Positions 36,245-47,159 of a DNA stretch of 64,000 nt are shown here, one piece after another. A program made the position numbers and the translations under genes. Position 1 is the first letter of the stretch. Each line of letters opens with the position of its first letter. Source of the DNA: Imbroritus primus (GTDB lineage Bacteria > Pseudomonadota > Gammaproteobacteria > Burkholderiales > Burkholderiaceae). The stretch is from NCBI GenBank assembly GCA_000272025.2, contig AKCV02000007.1, positions 60,323 through 124,322 on the forward strand. Direction: 5' to 3'. Under the pieces are notes generated by a model that saw only the letters and a list, made by a program, of their open reading frames with translations, was not told the DNA's origin and did not search any database.

Positions 36245-37588
36245 ATGCTGCCGCAGGACGATAAAGCTTCCGCGCTCCCTACCGACTCTGCAAATCGCGC
36301 AGAGAACCGCATGCCTGCCTTCGTGAGCACGCGACTCAATGGGCACTACGTGGATCGCGTTGAAAAACTATGGGGCGGCGATCACCTGCTGCACGGCATG
36401 ACACCGGGGGCAGATGCCATTCACCTGTCCAATAATGACTATCTGTGCCTGCTGCATGAGCCGGAACTGCTCAAGGCGCAGTCGCGCGTGCTGCTGGGTG
36501 GCGGCGACATCCTGATGTCCGGGGTGTTCATGCACGGCGATACGCCCCAGGCCCGCCTCGAGAAGAAGCTGGCCAATTTCATGGGTGCCGAGGATGGACT
36601 GATCTCGCAATCCGGCTGGTGTGCCAACATCGGCCTGCTGCAGAGCATTGCCGGTCCGGATGCCCCGGTGTACCTGGACATGATGGCCCACGTATCGCTC
36701 TGGGAAGGCGCGCACGCGGCAAATGCCCGCAGTATTCCGTTCATGCACAACGATGCCGTGCATGCCGAGCGCCAGATCAACAAGCATGGTCCGGGCGTCA
36801 TCGTGGTCGATTCGGTGTATAGCATCAACGGCAGCGTCTGTCCGCTCGAAGCGTTCGTCGAGGTGGCGGAACGCACCGGCAGCATCCTGGTGGTGGATGA
36901 GTCCCACTCGCTGGGCACCCACGGCCCGCACGGCGCAGGTCTGGTCGCGGAACTAGGCCTGTCCGACCGCGTCCACTTCCGGACCGCGTCGCTGGCCAAA
37001 ACCTTTGCCGGACGTGCCGGATTCATCACGTGCTCCACGCGCTTCAAGGGCTATTTCTTCTCGGAAGCCCGCCCGGCCGTCTTCAGCTCATGCCTGTTGC
37101 AGCACGAAATCGCCTGGTTCGACGCGGCCCTCGATTTCATCAGCCAGGCCGACGATCGCCGGACGCGCCTGAAGGCCCAGACCAAGCGGGTCCGCGAGGC
37201 TCTCACGGAACTGGGTTACAACGTCTCGGACGGCTCGGAACAGATCATTGCGCTGGAAGCCGGCACGGAGCCGCAGACCATGGTGCTACGCAACGCCTTG
37301 CAGTCGCGCGGCGTGTTCGGGGCGGTGTTCTGCGCACCGGCGACCCCCAAGAACCGTTCGCTGATGCGCTTGACGTTGAATTCGGGGCTGACCGACATCG
37401 AGATCGACCGGGTGCTGGAAGTGTGTGCCGAGATCCGCGAAGAGGTCGACCTGCCGAACTGGTCCTCCAGCAAGCGCGTGCGCAATCGCCGTACCGCAGC
37501 GCCGGCCTCAGCCCGTATGCCGGCCGAAGTCGAGCATCAGGATGACCGTCCGGTCGCGGCAGCCCAGCTGACAAGCGCCGGACACTGA
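36245..37588 (+). CDS. lqsA: Alpha-oxoamine synthase family, CqsA/LqsA-like autoinducer synthase
   Basis: A 447-residue pyridoxal-phosphate enzyme of the alpha-oxoamine synthase family. PLP residues are visible in VVDESHSLGTHGPHGAG and the Lys of TASLAKTFAG. The N-terminal pattern (NNDYLCLLHEPELLKAQ, GGGDILMSGVFMHGDTPQARLEKKLA) and the neighbouring regulator and kinase match CqsA/LqsA rather than KBL or BioF. These enzymes condense an acyl-CoA with SAM or an amino acid to form alpha-hydroxyketone signals. The ATG at 36245 has AAGGA 6 bases upstream. A C-terminal extension of about 40 residues rich in Ser, Ala and Arg is extra. The acyl chain length cannot be predicted. Confidence 0.82.
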   Translation: MLPQDDKASALPTDSANRAENRMPAFVSTRLNGHYVDRVEKLWGGDHLLHGMTPGADAIHLSNNDYLCLLHEPELLKAQSRVLLGGGDILMSGVFMHGDTPQARLEKKLANFMGAEDGLISQSGWCANIGLLQSIAGPDAPVYLDMMAHVSLWEGAHAANARSIPFMHNDAVHAERQINKHGPGVIVVDSVYSINGSVCPLEAFVEVAERTGSILVVDESHSLGTHGPHGAGLVAELGLSDRVHFRTASLAKTFAGRAGFITCSTRFKGYFFSEARPAVFSSCLLQHEIAWFDAALDFISQADDRRTRLKAQTKRVREALTELGYNVSDGSEQIIALEAGTEPQTMVLRNALQSRGVFGAVFCAPATPKNRSLMRLTLNSGLTDIEIDRVLEVCAEIREEVDLPNWSSSKRVRNRRTAAPASARMPAEVEHQDDRPVAAAQLTSAGH

Positions 37589-37644
37589 ACGGGGATTGGG
37601 CAGGGCAGGGCGGCGCCTGGGGTGCCATCGTGCCCGGGGCCTGC

Positions 37645-38685
37645 CTAGCGCAGGCCCAGCATCTGGTCCGGGTCGCTGTCGAAGGCGCGGATGAAGCTGA
37701 AGTGGTTCGTGATGTTCTGCGGCAGCAGGTGCTTGGGCATCTCGAACAGGCCGTAGTAGTAGGTTTCCTTCCCTTCGATCGGCGTCGCTTTCACGCAGTA
37801 GTCGATCCATTCCACGCAAGCCGGCGTGTACATCCCGGCGCCTGGCCAGAAGAATGGCACCAGCTCCAGGTTCTGCAGCCCCTGGATCAGGGCCTCGGGC
37901 GCATCGTAGGCCTCCGCGGCTTCCACGTGCGTGAGCAGGCCAGCTTCCGTCTCGATTACCATCAGGTGTGCCTTGCCATCGCGTGCCAGCATCAGCAGGC
38001 CAGACGGATTCGGGTACAGGTAATACTCGACCAGCTGGTACTGCTGCATGATGCCTTCCACCGCCCGGGCCACCGCCGGATCCGACAGGAAGGCATAGGA
38101 GTGCCGGCGCAGCAGGTCGTACATGGTGTACGTCTGCTCGATGAAATATTCCTTCTGCAACTGGGCCAGGTCGGCCTCCAGCGTTGGCAGCGAGCCGTCA
38201 CTGCCCTTGCGCACATAGCGGTCGATCAGGCCTTCGTTGAAGCCGCGCACGGCAACCAGTTCGGTGGCCGTGCCGGTCAGCAGGATCGTCTTGCAGGGCA
38301 GGTCGCGCAGTGATTCGCAGAACGTCAGTCCGTCCATTTGCGGCATTTCATAGTCGACAATCACCACGGCAGGCTGCAGAAAACGGCGGATATCGTGGAT
38401 TTGCCGGAAGATGTGGTCCACTTCCAGCTGGACGGTGCGGCGCTCGAGGGAGAAGGTCAGGTCGTCGTGCGAAACGCGCAGCGGTGGCGCCGACTTCTGC
38501 TCGTTGGCGAACCAGTTCTTGAGCCAGGCAGCCGCCTTGTGTACATCGTCGAAAGTCACGACCGGCTGAAACGTCGACAGCTGAAAAGCCGCGCTTTCCA
38601 GAAATGCAGTGTCGTCGTCAACCAGCACAACCAATGTCGGGTGGTAGCAAACGGGGAGCTGTGTCGATTTCTGAGGGTTTGTCAT
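37645..38685 (-). CDS. lqsR: Atypical response regulator, LqsR-like
   Basis: A 346-residue regulator. The receiver domain has VVLVDDD, the phospho-acceptor in VVIVDYEMPQMDG and LTGTA, but carries an insertion of about 50 residues between the first strand and the Asp strand. The C-terminal 200 residues contain no recognisable DNA-binding motif, matching the unusual output domain of LqsR. The start overlaps the kinase stop (ATGA), so the two are co-translated. It is convergent with lqsA. It probably relays the alpha-hydroxyketone signal. The Lqs assignment rests on domain layout and context. Confidence 0.78.
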   Translation of the reverse strand: MTNPQKSTQLPVCYHPTLVVLVDDDTAFLESAAFQLSTFQPVVTFDDVHKAAAWLKNWFANEQKSAPPLRVSHDDLTFSLERRTVQLEVDHIFRQIHDIRRFLQPAVVIVDYEMPQMDGLTFCESLRDLPCKTILLTGTATELVAVRGFNEGLIDRYVRKGSDGSLPTLEADLAQLQKEYFIEQTYTMYDLLRRHSYAFLSDPAVARAVEGIMQQYQLVEYYLYPNPSGLLMLARDGKAHLMVIETEAGLLTHVEAAEAYDAPEALIQGLQNLELVPFFWPGAGMYTPACVEWIDYCVKATPIEGKETYYYGLFEMPKHLLPQNITNHFSFIRAFDSDPDQMLGLR

Positions 38686-40076
38686 GCTTCAGCTTTTCCT
38701 TGGTCAGCCTTGGACAGACTGGCGCCCGAATTGTCAGAGGAGGTGGCCGGCGATCCGCTCGGGCTGGATACCGGGGGAAAGGCGATCGTGAATTCCGTGA
38801 ATTCTCCCACGACTGAGCGGCACTGGATGGTGGCATCCCAGGTCGACAGCACCTCCCGGCAAAATGCCAGGCCGATGCCAGTGCTGCTGCTTTCCGGATA
38901 CGAATAAAAGCGCCGGAAGATATGCGGCAACTGGGCCTTGGCAATGCCGGGCCCCGTATCGCGGAAGACCATCACGGTGCCGCGCTTGCGCGGTTGCACG
39001 GTAATCTCGATCTCGCCCTTGCGTACCGATTTGATCGCGCGCAGGGCGTTCTTCAACAAGTTTGTGACCACCAACGTAAACAGTTCCCGATTGCCATGGG
39101 CAATATGGCCTGCGCCGGGTGTGAAATGGACCAGATTTTCCTGCCCGTCCATGAACGGGTAGCGCTGGATGGCCTCGGTCACGGCCGCATCGATGTCGAA
39201 GGTCATGGCGTCGCCGCCGGGATTCGGCCGGTGGGCGCTGGTCAGCAGTAGTTCGATCGTCGTATTCATGCGCCGCACGTCGAAATCGATGCGCTGCGCC
39301 AGGGTATTCATGTGGCCGAGCCGCGAGGCTGGAATGTAGTCCTCCATGGCCTCGGGCGGATTCTTTTCGTAGACCCGCACCAGCGTGGGCAGGAACTTCT
39401 CCAGCCCGCGCACGCTGCCGCTTACGCTCAGCAGCGGGGTGCGCAGTTCGTGTGCGACCGAGCTCAGTGCCGTTGCCATGCCGTCGAGCTTTTCCTGGGT
39501 CAGGATCTCGCGGTCGATCTTGCCAGCGTAAATGATGACGATGGCAAAACCCGCAATAGGAATATAGGCCAGCACCGGCGAGGTCGAGGTGATGGGCGGG
39601 CCGCCGATGATGAAGTAGAGCGCGAAGGCCGCCAGCGCGCCGATGACCAGCGATGCCGTCGCAATGCGATCGTCGAAATAATAAAGCGCGAATACCGCAA
39701 TCAGCAGGGATTGGCCCCATACCGCCGAGCCCCCGTTCATCAGCAGCATGAAGGTGAAGAAAAAGGGCAGGGCGTACGTCAGCACGAAGTGGAAGTACCA
39801 CACGAACCAGCGTGATGGGCGGAAATAACGGATGAACAGCAGTGGCAGGAACAGCACCATGCCCAGCACCCGCAGCTCCAGGTTTTCGTAGGGCTGCGGA
39901 AAGATATAGCGCCAGATGATGTAGTACGAGGGGAAACCGATCAGGGCGACCAGGCCGATGATGAGCAGGCGGTGCAGGCGAATCTGCTTCTCGTACCCAG
40001 GAGGGACGATATCGTGCGCGCGCGTCAGCAAAATGCGGCTGGTGCGGCGGAATTTGAGCAGCAGGGACGGTAGCAT
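38682..40076 (-). CDS. lqsS: Membrane sensor histidine kinase, LqsS/CqsS-like
   Basis: A 464-residue kinase. The N-terminal 190 residues form about six membrane helices with almost no periplasmic domain (LIIGLVALIGFPSYYIIW, LGMVLFLPLLFIRYF, TYALPFFFTFMLL and others), the layout of CqsS and LqsS. The H-box is ALSSVAHELRTPLLSV, followed by an ATPase domain with NLLKNALRAI, DTGPGIA and STGIGLAFC. It is upstream of and overlapping the atypical regulator. The likely ligand is the ketone made by the neighbouring synthase. Confidence 0.82.
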   Translation of the reverse strand: MLPSLLLKFRRTSRILLTRAHDIVPPGYEKQIRLHRLLIIGLVALIGFPSYYIIWRYIFPQPYENLELRVLGMVLFLPLLFIRYFRPSRWFVWYFHFVLTYALPFFFTFMLLMNGGSAVWGQSLLIAVFALYYFDDRIATASLVIGALAAFALYFIIGGPPITSTSPVLAYIPIAGFAIVIIYAGKIDREILTQEKLDGMATALSSVAHELRTPLLSVSGSVRGLEKFLPTLVRVYEKNPPEAMEDYIPASRLGHMNTLAQRIDFDVRRMNTTIELLLTSAHRPNPGGDAMTFDIDAAVTEAIQRYPFMDGQENLVHFTPGAGHIAHGNRELFTLVVTNLLKNALRAIKSVRKGEIEITVQPRKRGTVMVFRDTGPGIAKAQLPHIFRRFYSYPESSSTGIGLAFCREVLSTWDATIQCRSVVGEFTEFTIAFPPVSSPSGSPATSSDNSGASLSKADQGKAEA

Positions 40077-40417
40077 GGATGGCCGGTCGGAGCGCCTTGT
40101 TCGTGAGGTGTGGCCTAGCGGGACATCCGCTGGTCCCCATTATTCCATACCTTCCCGGCTGGCCGGCCTCATCGTGTGGGGTGGTTGGCAGGCATCCTGG
40201 CGCATGCCAGAAAGGCAAGCATTAAAAAGTGTATTTTTTGTCACATTATCACATCAGGCCGTCGAGGTGGCGCTTTGCAGGCTCGCCTCGGGGTGACACG
40301 GTGGCATGGGCACGGCGGCACGGCCGCACGGGCAAGGAGAAACACTGGTGGCAAGGTGGAGGCGATCGCCAGCCGTGATGCGATGAATGAATCGCAAACC
40401 AACTGATGCATCGATAC
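40077..40417. other. Intergenic stretch upstream of lqsS
   Basis: About 340 bases with no convincing gene. It must contain the lqsS promoter on the minus strand. A/T-rich sequence around 40223-40252 is the best candidate region. I see no clear terminator or repeat. Confidence 0.4.
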
Positions 40418-40840
40418 TCAATCGAGTTCCGAGGGCGGCAACAGGTAGGGTTCCGCATGCCCGCCATCGCGGGTCAGGTTGAAGCGCCGGATCGTGGCAT
40501 CCACTTCCAGCTTGCGGCCGGGGTGATGCTGGGCAAACCGGTCCAGCGTGGCGCGGATCGCCTGGCGGACGGTTCGCACGTCATAGTCGCACGACGGCAT
40601 GGCGCCGGTTGCGGCCTGGGCCAGGGCGCTCGCGGTGTAGTAGCAGGTGCCATCGTCACGCTGCACGATACGCAGAGACCAGCCCTCCTTGCCGCTGAAG
40701 CCCGTGTTTGGCGGCAATACCTGGGCAAGGAAGAAATGCACTGGGGCGGCGGGCGTAATCAGGAAATGCAGGCAGTTGAAGAGCGGAGCGAGCGCATCGC
40801 CCGGTTCATGGGGCGGGGTGTACTGGTACTGAAACTCCAT
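40418..40840 (-). CDS. Uncharacterised protein
   Basis: A 140-residue soluble protein that I do not recognise. The start at 40840 (MEFQYQYTPPHEPGDA) is the most natural; a longer frame is open upstream. It is of mixed composition, with no signal peptide, membrane segment or familiar motif. It is rich in aromatic residues near the N-terminus and has a hydrophobic core segment (LAPLFNCLHFLITPAAPVHF). It stands alone between the Lqs locus and panD. Confidence 0.55.
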   Translation of the reverse strand: MEFQYQYTPPHEPGDALAPLFNCLHFLITPAAPVHFFLAQVLPPNTGFSGKEGWSLRIVQRDDGTCYYTASALAQAATGAMPSCDYDVRTVRQAIRATLDRFAQHHPGRKLEVDATIRRFNLTRDGGHAEPYLLPPSELD

Positions 40841-41009
40841 GGCCTTGGCGTCTGGACGGGAAACGGTGATGAAAAACGGGGCGCATGCAACCGGGGGAAT
40901 ACCGGCGCACGATGGACGCATCTTGGCAGAGATCGCTCCCCGGAAATGCCGATGGCTTTTGTGAAATTTCTAAGAAATTGTTAAACGTTCCGCATGCCGG
41001 CACGGCATG

Positions 41010-41034
41010 AAAAAAGCCCGCGGATGCGGGCTTT
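41010..41034 (-). terminator. Terminator between panD and the 40418 gene
   Basis: AAAGCCCGC / GCGGGCTTT stem with a GGAT loop and a T-run on the minus strand, about 130 bases beyond the panD stop. Confidence 0.85.
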
Positions 41035-41163
41035 GATGAGCGGCGATTCCGGCGCGATTCTGGCGAGATGGCTAGCGAAGGATCTGCCGGCCTCAGGCCC
41101 TGCCCACACATGCTGTACCACGGGGATGTGGGCGACGCTCCGGCGGCTGCCGGACCGGCCCGC

Positions 41164-41526
41164 TCAGATGGCCTTGATCTCGTTGATCCGGTTGCCTTCG
41201 CCCAGTAGCACCAGCTTGGGCTTGTATTCGGCAGCCTCGGCCTCGCTCATCGGCGCGTAGGTGCAGATGATGAGCAGGTCGCCCAGATGGGCGCGCCGCG
41301 CCGCCGCGCCGTTCAGCGAAATCTCGCCGCTGCCGCGCTTGCCCTTGATGGCATAGGTAGAAAAACGCTCGCCGTTGTTGACGTTGTACAGCTCGATGCG
41401 CTCATACTCGCGGATATCGGCGGCGTCCATCAGGTTCTCGTCGATGCCGCACGAGCCCTCATAATGCAGGTCGGCCTGCGTGACGGTCGCACGGTGCAGC
41501 TTGGCGCGCAGCATATTACGTTGCAT
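41164..41526 (-). CDS. panD: Aspartate 1-decarboxylase
   Basis: A 120-residue proenzyme that makes beta-alanine for pantothenate and CoA synthesis. It self-cleaves at Gly-Ser in YEGSCGID to generate a pyruvoyl cofactor. The family pattern [21 protein letters not shown] and the later [20 protein letters not shown] with [15 protein letters not shown] are all present. The length is normal. Confidence 0.96.
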   Translation of the reverse strand: MQRNMLRAKLHRATVTQADLHYEGSCGIDENLMDAADIREYERIELYNVNNGERFSTYAIKGKRGSGEISLNGAAARRAHLGDLLIICTYAPMSEAEAAEYKPKLVLLGEGNRINEIKAI

Positions 41527-41762
41527 GTATCGAAACTCCAGTCAGAGATGTGCTCAAAATGATTCCGATGCTGTGATGTCGCCTCGCCGCTTTTGCCGTA
41601 CTTTTCGTTGTACTGTCTGAGGCTGCATCCTTGAGTGCCCGCAGCTTACCGTAAATTGCTGCAACTGCGTAATATCTGACTGTGCGCACCAGGAAAGCGT
41701 CTCGTGCCAGCGCCGCGGCGCCGCTGACGATAAAATGCCGCATTGCTTCCTGAAATCCGTTC

Positions 41763-42254
41763 ATGTCATCACTCTGGAAAACCAGCGTCACCGTCGCCGC
41801 CGTGATTGAGCGCGATGGGCGCTTTCTCCTCGTCGAGGAGCATACCCACGAGGGTTTGCGCCTCAATCAGCCCGCCGGTCACCTCGATCCCAACGAGAGC
41901 CTGGCGGATGCCGTGGCGCGCGAAACGCTCGAGGAAACCGCCCATGTGTTTCGCCCGACCGGCTGGCTTGGCTGTTATCTCGGTCGGTTCCACTCGTCGC
42001 GCACGCAGGAAGATGTGACTTATACGCGCTTCACGTTCGTGGGAGAGCTCGGCGCGTTCGATCCGGCGTGCCCGCTCGACGACGGCATCGTCCGCACGGT
42101 GTGGATGACCGCGGATGAGGTGCGAGCCTGTCCGGAGCGGCATCGCAGCCCCCTCGTGATGGCCTGCATCGATGACTATCTGGCCGGGCGGCGTCTGCCG
42201 CTCGACGCGCTGTATACCCACCCCAGCGTGCTGACGGCTCCGGAGGGCGCATGA
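41763..42254 (+). CDS. Nudix hydrolase, NudJ-like
   Basis: A 163-residue phosphatase of the Nudix family. The box reads [22 protein letters not shown], with the catalytic REXXEE intact and Ala in place of the final Gly. The flanking [11 protein letters not shown] and [13 protein letters not shown] segments resemble NudJ, which removes phosphate from thiamine-pyrimidine diphosphate and nucleotides. Its stop overlaps the mnmA start by 4 bases, an arrangement also seen for nudJ and mnmA in other Proteobacteria. Confidence 0.9.
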   Translation: MSSLWKTSVTVAAVIERDGRFLLVEEHTHEGLRLNQPAGHLDPNESLADAVARETLEETAHVFRPTGWLGCYLGRFHSSRTQEDVTYTRFTFVGELGAFDPACPLDDGIVRTVWMTADEVRACPERHRSPLVMACIDDYLAGRRLPLDALYTHPSVLTAPEGA

Positions 42255-43345
42255 CGAGCATCGCGAAGAAGCGCGTAGTGATCGGCATGTCCGGCGGCGT
42301 CGACTCGTCGGTTTCGGCGTGGCTGCTCAAGCAGCAAGGCTACGAGGTCGTCGGCCTGTTCATGAAGAACTGGGAAGACGATGACGATAGCGAGTACTGC
42401 TCGACGCGGCAGGACTGGATCGATGTCGTTTCGGTCGCGGACCTGATCGGCGTGGACGTCGAGGCCGTCAATTTTGCCAGCGAATACAAGGACCGGGTGT
42501 TCGCCGACTTCCTGCGCGAGTACTCCGCCGGCCGCACGCCGAATCCCGATGTGCTGTGCAATGCCGAGATCAAGTTCAAAGCTTTTCTCGACCACGCCGT
42601 CGCCATGGGGGCGGAGCAGATCGCCACGGGCCATTACGCACGTGTGCGGCAGGCCGGCGATGGCCGTTTCGAACTGCTGAAGTCTTGTGATGCCAGCAAG
42701 GACCAGAGCTATTTCCTGCACCGGCTGAACCAGTACCAGCTGTCGCGCACGCTCTTTCCGCTCGGCGAGATCCCCAAGACCAGGGTGCGCGAGATCGCCG
42801 CGCAGATCGGCCTGCCGAATGCGGCCAAGAAGGATTCGACCGGTATCTGCTTCATCGGGGAGCGGCCGTTCCGCGAATTCCTTAACCGTTATCTGCCGAC
42901 CCGACCCGGGCCGATGAAAACGTCAGATGGGAAGGTCGTCGGCGAACATATCGGGCTGGCGTTCTACACGCTCGGCCAGCGCAAGGGGATCGGCCTGGGC
43001 GGCAGCCGCGATGGCAGCGGCGATGCATGGTATGTGGCGCGCAAGGACATGGCGGAGAACACGCTGTATGTCGTCCAGGGCCATGACCATCCCTGGCTGT
43101 TGAGCGACACCGTGCACGCCGCGGATCTCAGCTGGGTGGCCGGCGCAGCGCCTGCAGAAGGCCGGCGCATTGGCGCCAAGACGCGCTATCGGCAGGCCGA
43201 CGCGCCAGGCGTGGTGCAGCGTGCTGCACCAGAGGCGCTCGATGTCCATTTTGACGCCGCGCAATGGGCCGTCACGCCGGGGCAGTCGCTGGTGCTGTAT
43301 GACGGCGACGTCTGCCTGGGCGGTGGCATCATCCAATCGGCCTGA
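42251..43345 (+). CDS. mnmA: tRNA 2-thiouridylase MnmA
   Basis: A 364-residue enzyme that inserts sulfur at position 2 of the wobble uridine in tRNA for Lys, Glu and Gln. The PP-loop is [15 protein letters not shown]. The two catalytic Cys lie in [13 protein letters not shown] and [10 protein letters not shown]. The tRNA-binding and C-terminal beta domains follow at normal length. It is translationally coupled to the nudix gene. Confidence 0.97.
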   Translation: MTSIAKKRVVIGMSGGVDSSVSAWLLKQQGYEVVGLFMKNWEDDDDSEYCSTRQDWIDVVSVADLIGVDVEAVNFASEYKDRVFADFLREYSAGRTPNPDVLCNAEIKFKAFLDHAVAMGAEQIATGHYARVRQAGDGRFELLKSCDASKDQSYFLHRLNQYQLSRTLFPLGEIPKTRVREIAAQIGLPNAAKKDSTGICFIGERPFREFLNRYLPTRPGPMKTSDGKVVGEHIGLAFYTLGQRKGIGLGGSRDGSGDAWYVARKDMAENTLYVVQGHDHPWLLSDTVHAADLSWVAGAAPAEGRRIGAKTRYRQADAPGVVQRAAPEALDVHFDAAQWAVTPGQSLVLYDGDVCLGGGIIQSA

Positions 43346-43401
43346 CAGGGCGCGCGCGGACACGCGCTGCGACGCGGCGCCTTGCCCGCGACATTGCGCT
43401 C

Positions 43402-44016
43402 TCAGGCGGCGCGCGGCGCTGTATCGATGAACGACTGGCGCTTGCCGAGTTTTTCCTGGTAGGCCGCCAGATTCGCATGATCGGCGCGCCAGTCGATTTC
43501 CGGAAACCGGAAGTCCAACCACTCGAGCGTGCAGCCCACGGCAATGTCAGCCAGCGTCAGATGATTGTTGATGCACCAGGTGCGATCGCCGAGGCCCTTG
43601 CTCATTGCCGTCAGGCCGTCGGAAACCTTCAGCATCTGCCGGTCGATCCACGCCTGGCTGCGCAGGTGCGGCTCGCGCAGGGTCATTTCCAGGCGGACCA
43701 GTACCGCGGCATCGAGCACGCCATCGGCTAGCGCCTCCCAGCAACGGGTCTCGATGCGTTCCCGGCCCGTGGTCGGGAACAGCCGGCCCACCGGCGAGAG
43801 TGTGTCGATGTACTCCACGATCACGCTCGAATCGAACAGCGCACCACCGTCGTCCATGATCAGGCAGGGCACCTTGCCGAGCGGATTCGACTGGTGAATC
43901 TCGGAATCCGCTGACCACACATCTTCCAGCACCAGCGGACATTCAATCTTTTTCTCTGCCAGCACCACGCGCACCTTGCGCACGTAAGGGCTGCCGAGCG
44001 AGCCAATCAGCTTCAT
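43402..44016 (-). CDS. Glutathione S-transferase family protein
   Basis: A 204-residue GST-fold protein. The thioredoxin-like N-terminal domain (MKLIGSLGSPYVRKVRVVL, NPLGKVPCLI, DSSVIVEYID with the glutathione-binding Glu/Ser region) is followed by a helical C-terminal domain ending LTLADIAVGCTLEWLDFRFPE. It resembles the YibF/Gst group. It is convergent with mnmA and divergent from purB. Substrate unknown. Confidence 0.92.
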   Translation of the reverse strand: MKLIGSLGSPYVRKVRVVLAEKKIECPLVLEDVWSADSEIHQSNPLGKVPCLIMDDGGALFDSSVIVEYIDTLSPVGRLFPTTGRERIETRCWEALADGVLDAAVLVRLEMTLREPHLRSQAWIDRQMLKVSDGLTAMSKGLGDRTWCINNHLTLADIAVGCTLEWLDFRFPEIDWRADHANLAAYQEKLGKRQSFIDTAPRAA

Positions 44017-44153
44017 AGTCGTTCTTCCTCAACAACCGGCGAGTATACCTTTCCCCGCCCGCTTGGGGGGATACCTGTGGCGTATTCGCCGTATCGGGCA
44101 CACGGGCGCATGTCCCGCCCGGTGGTAAAATCACGGTTTGTCCGATGGGCTAG

Positions 44154-45611
<1,458 letters not shown>

Positions 45612-45660
45612 CGAACAACAGCACAACAGGCGCGTCTCGCTGGCGCATGCCGGTGTCTGG

Positions 45661-45689
45661 AGCCGCAACGGCAACGTTGCGGCTTTTTT
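45661..45689 (+). terminator. Terminator after purB
   Basis: AGCCGCAACG / CGTTGCGGCT stem with a GCAA loop and six T. Confidence 0.92.
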
Positions 45690-45874
45690 CGTTGCGGGAC
45701 GCTATCCGGATAGCGAGCCATTTCTCAACGCCCACAATGACGCAAACGCGGGCGAGGCACGGATTACGGGTGTCCAGCAACATCACAAAATTTGAACAAA
45801 TCCGTGAACTTCACCTGTTCCGGGCAGCCCAACCGCAGGCAATAATCGCAACTGCACAATCAATGGAGTTCTCC

Positions 45875-46420
45875 ATGGCAGCAACCTCCGGCTATACGCG
45901 TACGGCTATCGGTCTGCACTGGCTGATTGCCCTGCTGATCATCGGCGGCTTTGCGGTCGGCCTGTACATGACCAGCCTGGAAGGCCTGTCGCTGACCAAG
46001 CTGAAACTCTATTCATGGCACAAATGGATCGGCGTGACGGTCTTCCTGCTGGCGCTCCTGCGCGTCATCTGGCGGTTCGTTCATGGCGCGCCTTCCGTGG
46101 TGCCGGGCATGCCGGCCTGGCAGGCGCGTGCAGCGCATGCTGCCCACCTGCTGCTGTATGTACTGATTGTGGCTGTGCCGCTTACCGGCTTTCTCATGAG
46201 TCAGGCTGCGGGTATCCCCGTAGTCTATTTCGGGCTCTGGGAGCTGCCCACCGTGGTGGCTTCCGACGAAGCACTCAAGGCGGGAATGCAGCAGGCCCAT
46301 GTCATACTGAATTACCTGATGGCGGCGCTGGTAGCTGTCCATGCGCTGGCAGCATTCAAGCATCATTTCATCCATCGCGATGGCACGCTGGCGCGCATGC
46401 TGCCTTTTATCAAATCGTAA
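45875..46420 (+). CDS. Cytochrome b561 family protein
   Basis: A 181-residue inner-membrane di-heme cytochrome (CybB-like) with four helices. Candidate heme-ligating His residues are in IGLHWLIA, LYSWHKWIGV, AHAAHLLLY and VAVHALAAFKHHFIHRDG. It should oxidise quinol or receive electrons from ubiquinone. GGAG at good spacing supports the ATG at 45875. It is followed by two YceI genes, a common arrangement in which YceI proteins bind polyprenyl lipids such as ubiquinone. Confidence 0.9.
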   Translation: MAATSGYTRTAIGLHWLIALLIIGGFAVGLYMTSLEGLSLTKLKLYSWHKWIGVTVFLLALLRVIWRFVHGAPSVVPGMPAWQARAAHAAHLLLYVLIVAVPLTGFLMSQAAGIPVVYFGLWELPTVVASDEALKAGMQQAHVILNYLMAALVAVHALAAFKHHFIHRDGTLARMLPFIKS

Positions 46421-46535
46421 ACGACACGGACGACATGATGCAGGCACGGCTACCTGTACCGGATGCGACAGTCGCCATGCCCCGGTCCGCCTTGCTTCAT
46501 GCCGCTCATCTTTCCAAGCACAGGAGTCATCTGCA

Positions 46536-47117
46536 ATGAAACGATTCTTCCATGGCCGTGCACTTGCTGTCAGCGCCGTGCTGGCGACTGCCGCCCTGGC
46601 GTCCCACCTGGCCGTGGCGCAAGTCGATGCTGCCAAGAGTTCCGTGACCGCCGTGGCGCGCCAGATCGGCGTGCCGATGGAGGGTAAGTTCAAGCGTTTC
46701 GACGCGACCGTCAATTTCAACGCTGCCCAGCTGGCCAGCTCGCACGCCCGCGTGGAGATCGACATGGCCTCGTTCGAGATCGGTGACGCCGTTACGACCA
46801 AGGAGCTGCGCGGCAAGGACTGGTTCGACACCGCCAAGTACCCCAAGGCCACATTCGTTTCCTCGAGCATCAAGCCAGCCGGCACAAACCGCTACGAGGT
46901 CGCCGGCAAACTGACCATCAAGGGCAAGACCGTGGATATGGTCGTGCCAGCCACATACCGCGCCGAAGGCGCCAGCCAGGTGTTCGAAGGCACGCTGCCG
47001 ATCAAGCGCAATGCCTTCAATATCGGTGACGGCGAATGGAAGGACACGTCCGTCGTGGCCGATGAAGTCCAGATCAAGTTCCGGATCGTCACTGCGGGGA
47101 CCGCAGCCAAGAAGTAA
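46536..47117 (+). CDS. YceI-family periplasmic protein 1
   Basis: A 193-residue lipocalin-like protein with a signal peptide (cleavage after HLAVA). The YceI pattern is visible (VGVPMEGKFKRFDATVNF-like region, DWFDTAKYPKATF, GKLTIKGKTVDMVVP). It probably binds an isoprenoid such as ubiquinone-8 in the periplasm. It is co-oriented with cytochrome b561, 115 bases downstream, and with a second YceI gene 42 bases later. Confidence 0.9.
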   Translation: MKRFFHGRALAVSAVLATAALASHLAVAQVDAAKSSVTAVARQIGVPMEGKFKRFDATVNFNAAQLASSHARVEIDMASFEIGDAVTTKELRGKDWFDTAKYPKATFVSSSIKPAGTNRYEVAGKLTIKGKTVDMVVPATYRAEGASQVFEGTLPIKRNAFNIGDGEWKDTSVVADEVQIKFRIVTAGTAAKK

Positions 47118-47159
47118 GGTCCCTGTTCCTCTCAACCCATGTATCCATCAGGAGAAAAG

